From Fibrobacter sp. (lineage in GTDB: Bacteria; Fibrobacterota; Fibrobacteria; Fibrobacterales; Fibrobacteraceae): a DNA stretch of 7,030 bases. The notes under the pieces are model-generated. The model ran no database searches, was not told the DNA's origin, and saw only the letters and a program-made list of their open reading frames with translations. Below, piece after piece: positions 1 to 5,017 of the stretch. The stretch lies in assembly GCA_021443065.1 (NCBI GenBank), contig JABUUR010000150.1, positions 1 through 7,030 of the forward strand. The letters are read 5' to 3'. The position numbers were made by a program, and so were the translations under genes. Position 1 is the stretch's first letter. Each line of letters starts with the position of its first letter.

Positions 1-22
1 CGGGATGACATTGCGCGGATGG
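1..22 (+). repeat. GGGATGAC-type intergenic repeat fragment at left edge
   Basis: The first 22 bases match 6937-6958 at 18 of 22 positions in the same orientation; both begin CGGGATGACA and end GGATGG. The copy is cut by the window edge, so its full length is unknown. Such elements recur between genes in Fibrobacter-like genomes (recalled, not searched). No coding role is apparent. Confidence 0.6.
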
Positions 23-100
23 AATTTTGCAGCCGAAAACTAGGCGTTTGCGCCGAACCCTATACCTAAGGGCTGCTTTACTACCAATCTCATGGCTCTA

Positions 101-115
101 GGGGGCGAAGCCCCC
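101..115. repeat. GC-rich hairpin GGGGGC-GAA-GCCCCC
   Basis: A perfect 6-bp inverted repeat, GGGGGC at 101-106 and GCCCCC at 110-115, closes a GAA loop. No T-tract follows on either side, so it is not a standard intrinsic terminator. It is more likely part of a dispersed intergenic element. The gene upstream that it might serve lies outside the window. Confidence 0.6.
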
Positions 116-200
116 GACCACCAGCACTAATCTACTCTTTCGTCTATCGCCCATAGCGCAGCGTTCTTTGCCGCTCCGCAGCCCAAATGCTGAGCCTCGT

Positions 201-273
201 ATTAGTAGATGGTAGTTCGTATTTAGTAGATAGAAAAATTTTCCTGACTACCTACTATCTACTACCTACTAAT
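201..273. repeat. TAGTAGAT direct and inverted repeat cluster
   Basis: TTAGTAGAT occurs at 202-210 and 223-231, and the reverse-complement form recurs as CTACTATCTACTACCTACTA at 252-271. The best hairpin pairs TAGTAGATAG (224-233) with CTATCTACTA (255-264), a 10-bp stem with a 21-nt loop. Read as DNA it could form a small cruciform. No T-tract follows. The function is unknown and it is probably a dispersed repeat. Confidence 0.6.
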
Positions 274-334
274 AACTTCTTTAAACTCGCCATAGGCTTC
301 GGCTTTTGCATTTGTCGTCTATTTCCCACAGGGT

Positions 335-368
335 TTTACTGGTGCCCCCCCCTTTTTTTCTACATTAG
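335..368 (+). promoter_or_regulatory. Possible promoter of the zinc-ribbon gene with C8T7 spacer
   Basis: TACATTAG at 361-368 matches the FCB-type TAnnTTTG box at all but one fixed position and ends 6 nt before the ATG at 375. A weak upstream element, TTTACT at 335-340, is the only candidate second box. Between them lies C8 (345-352) followed directly by T7 (353-359). The ribosome-binding site is weak (AGGG at 367-370). The promoter call is an inference from spacing and composition. Confidence 0.3.
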
Positions 369-374
369 GGCGGT

Positions 375-788
375 ATGAGTGATATGCGTATTGATTGTCC
401 CCATTGCGGTTCGTCTTTTGATGTTCAGTTTGAAGGCGAACCATCCAATATGATGGTGTTTTGCTGCGCCCATTGCAAGACCCCGTTGATGTATTTTCAT
501 GGTGTGGTTTCTGAACTAGGGCAAGAGGAATTTGCAAAGTTGCGAAAGCGCTTGACAAGGGTTCTCGATGCGGCACTTGCTCGCAACAATGGTATGGAAA
601 AAATTGCCGACTCTATACGAAAATTTATGGAAGAATCCGAAAATTGCGTTGAAAATCCATCTGCCCAGGGATCCTCTTGTGAAAAAGCGGAGAAAAATTT
701 GCGCGGGGCTATCTCCGAGGAATTCCTCAGTTCCCTGCAGCAGGAACTGGAAAATCTAGATGCCGAAAGTTTTTTGGACAAACTTTAA
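375..788 (+). CDS. Small zinc-ribbon protein of unknown function
   Basis: 137 residues. The N-terminus carries two CxxC knuckles, C8-x2-C11 (CPHC) and C31-x2-C34 (CAHC, with an extra C30), spaced as in a single zinc ribbon, so one bound Zn2+ is likely. The rest (about residues 48-137) is charged and predicted helical, with a long Glu/Lys-rich stretch and acidic ends; it has no signal peptide or membrane segment, so it should be cytoplasmic. Zinc ribbons of this MJ0042-like type often recognise nucleic acid or protein partners, but nothing here shows which. The ATG at 375 was chosen because it follows a promoter-like TACATTAG; a second ATG at 384 would drop only three residues. The HAD phosphatase gene begins 20 bases downstream on the same strand, so the two are probably co-transcribed. 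I do not recognise a named family for the whole protein. Confidence 0.75.
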   Translation: MSDMRIDCPHCGSSFDVQFEGEPSNMMVFCCAHCKTPLMYFHGVVSELGQEEFAKLRKRLTRVLDAALARNNGMEKIADSIRKFMEESENCVENPSAQGSSCEKAEKNLRGAISEEFLSSLQQELENLDAESFLDKL

Positions 789-808
789 CAGGCGAGATTG
801 CCTTCCTT

Positions 809-1630
809 ATGAAAATACTGTTTTCGGATCTTGACGGTACCCTGCTTACGGACGACAAGCGCATTCTTGACGTGGACATGGCTGCCATCGAAAGAATGCT
901 TAATGCCGGCCACAAGTTCCTGATGACTACGGGCCGCCCTTTGGCCAGCGCAAGGCAGTTGGCTCAAAAGTACGGATTCTTGAAGTCTGGATTTTTCCTG
1001 GTCAGTTTTAATGGTGGCCTCATTTACGATTGCGGAACGGAGGAGCGAATCCTTACCAGGACGATCTCGGTAAGCGATGCAAAATTCATCATGGACGAGG
1101 CGCACCGCCGGGGATTTCACGCCCATACTTACTTAGGCGACCTTGTGATTTCGGAGTACGAGACGGAACAACTCAAGACTTATTGCCGCCTTATGAACAT
1201 GGACTACCTGGTGGTTGACGATGTACGAAAATGTTTTGAACAAAGTAATTCAAGAGAAAGTCCAATCAAGGTGAATGTCATTACGCCCCTGGACCATTCC
1301 AGCCTGCTGGAATTTCGTGAAGAGATGCGCAAGACAACCCAAGGCAAACTCTTCGACGTGTTCAGCAAACCGGAAATGCTGGAATTCTCCAACTTGAAAT
1401 CAAATAAAGGCGACGGGGTTCGCTTTATGGCGGAATACTACGGCGTACCCCTCTGCGATACAATCGCATGCGGTGACGAAGAAAACGATTGCCCCATGAT
1501 TTCTGCCGCAGGACTGGGGGTGGCCATGGCGAATGCCTCCGAAGCAGCCAAGTCCTGCGCCGACTACGTGACGCAAAGGGACAACAATCACGGCGGTATT
1601 GCCGAGGTCATCGAAAAGTTTGTTCTTTAG
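809..1630 (+). CDS. Cof-type HAD-superfamily hydrolase (sugar-phosphate or cofactor phosphatase)
   Basis: 273 residues, the usual length for the Cof/YidA subfamily (HAD class IIB). All four HAD motifs are present: motif I DLDGT at 7-11 (nucleophile D7, acid/base D9), motif II TTGR at 40-43, motif III lysine K200 in the SNKGDGV segment, and motif IV GDEEND at 222-227 with Mg2+ ligands D223 and D227. The C2B cap lies between motifs II and III. The end (GVAMANAS, then DYVT and GGIAEVIEKF) follows the family pattern closely. The enzyme should hydrolyse phosphate monoesters through an aspartyl-phosphate in the cytoplasm. Family members act on many sugar phosphates, nucleotides and flavin or pyridoxal phosphates, so the substrate cannot be read from sequence. 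The start follows a weak purine stretch (AGGCGAG at 790-796). It is complete, and an operon with the preceding zinc-ribbon gene is likely. Confidence 0.93.
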   Translation: MKILFSDLDGTLLTDDKRILDVDMAAIERMLNAGHKFLMTTGRPLASARQLAQKYGFLKSGFFLVSFNGGLIYDCGTEERILTRTISVSDAKFIMDEAHRRGFHAHTYLGDLVISEYETEQLKTYCRLMNMDYLVVDDVRKCFEQSNSRESPIKVNVITPLDHSSLLEFREEMRKTTQGKLFDVFSKPEMLEFSNLKSNKGDGVRFMAEYYGVPLCDTIACGDEENDCPMISAAGLGVAMANASEAAKSCADYVTQRDNNHGGIAEVIEKFVL

Positions 1631-1814
1631 GGAAAGATTTGAGTGCCTCCTCTAAAAATTCATTTTCTTTGCAACGTTTTTTTGGGGTGTGCATCAAAAA
1701 TTGCGAAAAAAACGGGTTTGTAAACAAAAAAAATACAACGTTTTTTTCAAAACAATTCCAATTTTTGGAATACAAAATGTTATCTTATTGGTGGTTTATT
1801 CAAAAGGAAAACAA
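1631..1814 (+). promoter_or_regulatory. AT-rich leader with A/T tracts upstream of the secreted-protein gene
   Basis: This gap is far richer in A and T than its neighbours. It carries CGTTTTTTT at 1675-1683, its reverse complement AAAAAAACG at 1706-1714, and CGTTTTTTT again at 1739-1747, spaced 31 and 33 bp, about three helical turns each. The flanking copies share the longer CAACGTTTTTTT (1672-1683, 1736-1747). Further A-runs lie at 1696-1700 and 1726-1733. A palindrome lies at 1755-1771. TATCTT at 1781-1786 is the best -10 candidate, about 29 nt before the start codon; no convincing -35 box is spaced for it. No clear terminator for the phosphatase gene is seen. Confidence 0.45.
1755..1771. 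promoter_or_regulatory. Palindrome ATTCCAA-TTT-TTGGAAT, candidate operator
   Basis: A perfect 7-bp inverted repeat (1755-1761 with 1765-1771) around TTT. It sits just upstream of the putative -10 element at 1781-1786 of the secreted-protein gene, the place a dimeric regulator would bind. The stem is AT-rich and no T-run follows, so a terminator is unlikely. The operator role is an inference from position. Confidence 0.35.
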
Positions 1815-2429
1815 ATGAAGATTAACAAAATTGCTTTCTTGCTTATTGCGGGTTCTTTGGTTAGCACCGCAGCCTTTGCCGGCGTTCACCATAATCGTCC
1901 GGCCCCTCCTCCTCCCCGTGGCGAACTCCACGAAAGAATTTGCGATGGCGGAAACTGCTGTAATCTCGATGTGGATGGCCGCACTCTGGACTATACCCTC
2001 CGTTGCGATCACGAATTCAAGGATGCAGAACTTCGCGTGGGCGATCGCCGTCCCGAAATTGTTTACCTTAATCACCGTGGCCGCCTCCGCAACGAAATCC
2101 GCCCGGGTGAACGTCTTTCCATCAAGTTGACTTACCCTCCCAGGCGCGAAATTCACACCCGCCTTTGCGACCGCGACAACTGCTGCCAGCTTGATGTGGA
2201 CGGTCGTTCCCGCAACTATCATTTCCGCTGCGACCATCCCTATGCACGTGCAGAACTTACCGTGAACAACCGTATGACCTTCGACCTTCGGGACCACGGT
2301 CACATGGATCGTGACGTGTTCGAAGGCGACCGCCTGCAGATCCGTCTTTCTTACCCGCCTCCTCCGCCACCTCCGTCCCACAAGCCGGCTCGAGTCAAGG
2401 CTAGGGAAGACGAACGCCGTCGTCGCTAA
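1815..2429 (+). CDS. Secreted protein with two tandem four-cysteine modules
   Basis: 204 residues from the ATG at 1815. That start was chosen over an in-frame ATG at 1689 because AAAAGGAAA (1802-1810) is a good ribosome-binding site and the first 22 residues form a classic signal peptide: two lysines, a hydrophobic core (IAFLLIAGSLV) and an AFA cleavage site before G23. A Pro-rich linker (PAPPPP, 29-34) leads to two homologous modules at about 38-109 and 113-182. Each has Cys-x4-Cys-Cys-x14-Cys: C43, C48, C49, C64 and C118, C123, C124, C139, exactly 75 residues apart. Both share CD..NCC.LDVDGR...Y..RCDH and end GxRLxIxLxYPP. The tail is seven prolines then Lys/Arg-rich, ending in four arginines. 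No transmembrane segment or lipobox follows the signal, so it is probably periplasmic or exported. The modules look like small disulfide-bonded beta domains; the family is not recognised and the function is unknown. It appears monocistronic, ended by the terminator at 2474-2508. Confidence 0.88.
   Translation: MKINKIAFLLIAGSLVSTAAFAGVHHNRPAPPPPRGELHERICDGGNCCNLDVDGRTLDYTLRCDHEFKDAELRVGDRRPEIVYLNHRGRLRNEIRPGERLSIKLTYPPRREIHTRLCDRDNCCQLDVDGRSRNYHFRCDHPYARAELTVNNRMTFDLRDHGHMDRDVFEGDRLQIRLSYPPPPPPPSHKPARVKAREDERRRR
1926..2360 (+). repeat. Tandem intragenic duplication encoding the cysteine modules
   Basis: Codons for residues 38-109 and 113-182 encode two copies of one module. Conservation is clear in protein (all four cysteines, LDVDGR, RCDH, the closing YPP) but the DNA copies have diverged, so the duplication is old and kept by selection on the protein. 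The second copy is two residues shorter between the last cysteine and the closing strand. Confidence 0.8.
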
Positions 2430-2473
2430 TATCTAGCGATCAACGTTGTTGAAAAATCTAAAACAATTCTAAA

Positions 2474-2508
2474 AAGGAAACCTTCAGCGGGTTTCCTTCT
2501 TTGTTTGT
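2474..2508 (+). terminator. Intrinsic terminator after the secreted-protein gene
   Basis: AAGGAAACC (2474-2482) pairs with GGTTTCCTT (2490-2498), a 9-bp stem with a 7-nt loop (TTCAGCG), followed by the T-rich TTCTTTGTTTG run. It lies 45 bases past the stop codon and separates this gene from the glycosyltransferases downstream. Confidence 0.85.
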
Positions 2509-2528
2509 CGTCGTTATTGCTAAATTTG
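2500..2528 (+). promoter_or_regulatory. FCB-type promoter of the glycosyltransferase pair
   Basis: TAAATTTG at 2521-2528 matches the TAnnTTTG box bound by the Bacteroidetes primary sigma factor exactly. TTTG at 2500-2503 gives a 17-bp spacer to it; a second TTTG lies at 2504-2507. The box ends only 5 nt before the ATG at 2534, which would put the transcription start at or next to the start codon. No Shine-Dalgarno sequence is present. The consensus is known from Bacteroidetes; its use here is inferred. Confidence 0.5.
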
Positions 2529-2533
2529 CACCT

Positions 2534-5017
2534 ATGAAAAAATGGTTAGCATCTTTGAATCTTGGCGGCAAGCACCTGTGCCTTGCCTGCATTACCCTGG
2601 TGGTCTTGCTCCTTGCCTTTTTGATTTTTAACAATTCTTCTGTGGAATTTGCCAGACGTTGGGATATCGAATGGGGTTACTACTCCATAATGCTCACGTT
2701 TCTCCTGCTGATTGCCGGTTTCTTTGTGAACCTCCCGTTTATTTCGGAGAACATCAAGAAGTTTTTGCCCAGCGGCAAGAGTTTTTGCATTCTTGCGGGG
2801 CTTGCCTTGGTTTTCTCTGTATTCATGTTCTCCAACATCAGCAACACCCACCGCGTGTTGAGCGATGAAACCAGTTGGGAGTCCATGGGTCTGCAGATGT
2901 ATTTCCAGCATAGCGGCGGCATTTGCAACGAAGGCGTCTGGAAAGATGGAATCTTGAACTGCCATACGGAGGTGAACAATTTCAAGGGAAAGGCCCTGGG
3001 CTTTGTCTATTCCCTGGTGTTCAATTTTATGGCACCCAACCGGGATTCCGCACTGCTGGTGAACTATCCTTTCTACCTGCTTAGCCTGCTTTTCTTTTTC
3101 CTGGCGTTGGCCAAGTGGTTTAAAAACGAAGGGGCGGCGCTTGCCGCCGTGGCTTTCCTGGGAGGCATGCCCATTTACCTTTTGCAGGCAAGGTCGGCCT
3201 CTACCGAAGTTCTGTATATTTTCTTGCTTACCCTTTTGATGGCCTGGTACGCCTTTGTGCCTCCGTCCAAGGTGAATTGGAAACACTTTTTGCTTACGGT
3301 GCCGCTGCTGGGTTTCTTTGCACAGACTCGCCAAGAGACGGTCTTTGCCTTTATCCCCTTCGCCTTGTTCTATTACAGGTATTTCTTGGAAAAGGTTTAC
3401 CGCCTGCCCTTGTTTGTCGCCTCTGTGATTTTTGTAAGCTGGCCGTCTGTGAATACCATGGCGGCTTACCGGGGTTACGATTTCCAAGGTGGAGAACATG
3501 CGGCCCATTCCCTGGAAAACCTGTGGTTCAATCTTAAGACCAACGTCGAAGCCATGATGAACCTGGAGCAGAATACGGCTTTCGGTGGAATTATGGAAAA
3601 CCCGTTCTATACCACCTTTACTGTGCTCCTGCTGGTGGCCACGGTTTGGCTTTTGGTACGTGCCGTTGTGTGGCGCAGGTACTTGCGCGGCCTTGTCCTG
3701 GGGCTTGCCTTCTGTGTACAGATTTTCGTGATTCTTTTGAATGTGTCGGGGACCTTTACCATCGATATCAACCAGCGCTATGTGCTGGTGGCCCTGCCCC
3801 TGTTCGCCCTAATCATGGCTCTGGGGTTGTTCGATGCCCTGAAGTTTGTTTCCAGGATGCGGGTGGAGGCGGCCGGCAATATCGTCATGGTCGTGGCTTG
3901 CGTATTGTCCGTGGGCCTCATGGTTTACCATGGCAACAGTTATCGCAACAACATGCTTTACTACAAGAACAAACTTTTGGCCGAGGAAGATTACCTGGAC
4001 AAGGCTCTTGAATCCTACCCCTCAAATGCGGTGTTCATTTACGCAAGACCTTGGCAGATGCTGGCTTCCGGTCATAGCGCCTTCAGCGAACGGACTTTCA
4101 TGGGCTGGAGTACCGAGACCTTTGCCAAATGGCAGCAGTATTCCAACGGCAACATCTATTTGGTTCGCGGGCAGGACGGCTACGGTGAATTGAACCGCAA
4201 GAGCCGTGTGGTGGGGTTCAAGACCACCGACCAGATCGATGAAATCCTGGGCAAGTACAAGAACGAACGTGTGTTGATAGAAACCAAGAAGTTCGGTTAT
4301 CCTTTGGCTATCTACAGGATTGTCTCCAAGAAGGGCGTGTCCAATTACGAGCAGAGTTTTATTGTTTCCAACATGAAGGACAACCAGTATGTGCTGAACA
4401 AGCGTTTCCCGGAAACGATTCCCTGCAAGTTCTTGATCAACGGCGATTTGCAGGAAGAACTTTTGATGTCCGTGGAAACGGATTCTATCTCGGTGGATTC
4501 TGCAAAGATCAAGCCGGGCATGAACCGTGCCGAGTTTGAATGTGCCATGCCGGACAACGATACCATGAAGATAATTCGAGACGAATTTATCGAGGCCCCC
4601 AATGTCTTGCTGTTGTCCAACTACAAAATGGACAGCTTTACCCAGGACTGGGGCGAACCCCAGATGAACTTGACGGTGGAACGAGGGACTATCACCTTGG
4701 ATAAGGAACATTTCCGCTACGGTATCGGTTCCCACGCCAGTTCCAGAATTGTGTTCAAGTTGCCTCGGACTTACGACAAGTTCCATGCAGTCATTGGATT
4801 GGACGACGAAAGCGCCTGCGGTGACGGTGCCTACTTTATTGTGAACGGTGACGGCAAGGCCCTTTACAGAAGCAACAAACTTTACTCTACGGAAAAGGCT
4901 GTTATCGAAGTGGATGTCGGCGGCGTGCGGGAACTGGTCCTTGAACAAGATTTCGGCGGCAAGGATAGGGACTGCGACCATGGCGACTGGGCCAATGCCT
5001 GGCTGGAGGGCCGTTAG
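2534..5017 (+). CDS. Membrane GT-C glycosyltransferase (GT39/PMT_2-like) with C-terminal NPCBM domain
   Basis: 827 residues from the ATG at 2534. A TTG at 2501 in frame was rejected because it lies in the terminator and promoter. About 12-14 hydrophobic segments fill residues 16-466. The first large loop carries D111-E112-T113, in the place of the acidic catalytic motif of GT-C enzymes that use polyprenyl-phosphate sugars. An extracytoplasmic part follows (about 467-690). The C-terminal 130 residues (698-826) read as an NPCBM (galactose-binding-like) domain: W706-G707, YGIGSHASS at 729-737, F750, IGLDDE at 754-759, F768 with NGDGKALY, GGVREL at 796-801 and DHGDWA at 815-820. GT-C enzymes of this kind move a sugar from a lipid-linked donor to protein, lipid or glycan on the outer side of the inner membrane. 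NPCBM domains normally bind sugars in secreted glycosidases, so this one may hold the acceptor glycan. Donor and acceptor are unknown. The next glycosyltransferase overlaps its stop by one base. Confidence 0.85.
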   Translation: MKKWLASLNLGGKHLCLACITLVVLLLAFLIFNNSSVEFARRWDIEWGYYSIMLTFLLLIAGFFVNLPFISENIKKFLPSGKSFCILAGLALVFSVFMFSNISNTHRVLSDETSWESMGLQMYFQHSGGICNEGVWKDGILNCHTEVNNFKGKALGFVYSLVFNFMAPNRDSALLVNYPFYLLSLLFFFLALAKWFKNEGAALAAVAFLGGMPIYLLQARSASTEVLYIFLLTLLMAWYAFVPPSKVNWKHFLLTVPLLGFFAQTRQETVFAFIPFALFYYRYFLEKVYRLPLFVASVIFVSWPSVNTMAAYRGYDFQGGEHAAHSLENLWFNLKTNVEAMMNLEQNTAFGGIMENPFYTTFTVLLLVATVWLLVRAVVWRRYLRGLVLGLAFCVQIFVILLNVSGTFTIDINQRYVLVALPLFALIMALGLFDALKFVSRMRVEAAGNIVMVVACVLSVGLMVYHGNSYRNNMLYYKNKLLAEEDYLDKALESYPSNAVFIYARPWQMLASGHSAFSERTFMGWSTETFAKWQQYSNGNIYLVRGQDGYGELNRKSRVVGFKTTDQIDEILGKYKNERVLIETKKFGYPLAIYRIVSKKGVSNYEQSFIVSNMKDNQYVLNKRFPETIPCKFLINGDLQEELLMSVETDSISVDSAKIKPGMNRAEFECAMPDNDTMKIIRDEFIEAPNVLLLSNYKMDSFTQDWGEPQMNLTVERGTITLDKEHFRYGIGSHASSRIVFKLPRTYDKFHAVIGLDDESACGDGAYFIVNGDGKALYRSNKLYSTEKAVIEVDVGGVRELVLEQDFGGKDRDCDHGDWANAWLEGR
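4625..5014 (+). other. NPCBM carbohydrate-binding domain coding segment
   Basis: Encodes residues 698-827 of the membrane glycosyltransferase. The order of conserved blocks (WG, GIGxHAxS, F-x-IGLDDE, F-x-V-x-GDG, V-x-GVREL-x-L, DHxDWA) is that of NPCBM domains, which form a jelly-roll of about 130-145 residues. It is set off from the membrane part by about 230 residues, so it should reach well away from the membrane. Confidence 0.8.

Larger units (their letters stand above)
23..374. other. Intergenic region without a convincing gene
   Basis: No open frame here has both a credible start signal and protein-like composition. The one short frame on the + strand (187-378) runs through TAGTAGAT repeats and a C/T homopolymer and overlaps the next start. 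The stretch holds a GC hairpin near 101-115, a repeat cluster at 201-273, and a C8T7 run at 345-359 close to the first gene. Much of it looks like dispersed intergenic repeat material. Confidence 0.6.

Noticed and set aside
201..273. CRISPR array suggested by repeated TAGTAGAT
   Set aside because: The units are short, irregularly spaced and partly inverted, with no spacers of constant length and no cas genes nearby.
187..378. 63-codon + strand frame in the left intergenic region
   Set aside because: It runs through repeats and the C8T7 tract, has no ribosome-binding site and overlaps the zinc-ribbon start.
1689..1814. N-terminal extension of 42 codons on the cysteine-module gene
   Set aside because: It would bury the signal peptide and lie in the AT-rich leader; the ATG at 1815 has a good ribosome-binding site.
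1800..2381. 193-codon - strand frame opposite the cysteine-module gene
   Set aside because: The + strand frame has a signal peptide, ribosome-binding site and an internal duplication, which is strong evidence it is the real one.
2501..2533. TTG start for the membrane glycosyltransferase
   Set aside because: The TTG lies in the T-run of the upstream terminator and in the promoter; the ATG at 2534 gives a normal N-terminus starting MKKW.
2546..3508. Long open frame of 320 codons on the - strand inside the membrane glycosyltransferase gene
   Set aside because: It is the shadow of the real gene: no ribosome-binding site, composition rich in His/Gln/Lys unlike a folded protein, and the + strand frame has clear membrane segments and family motifs.
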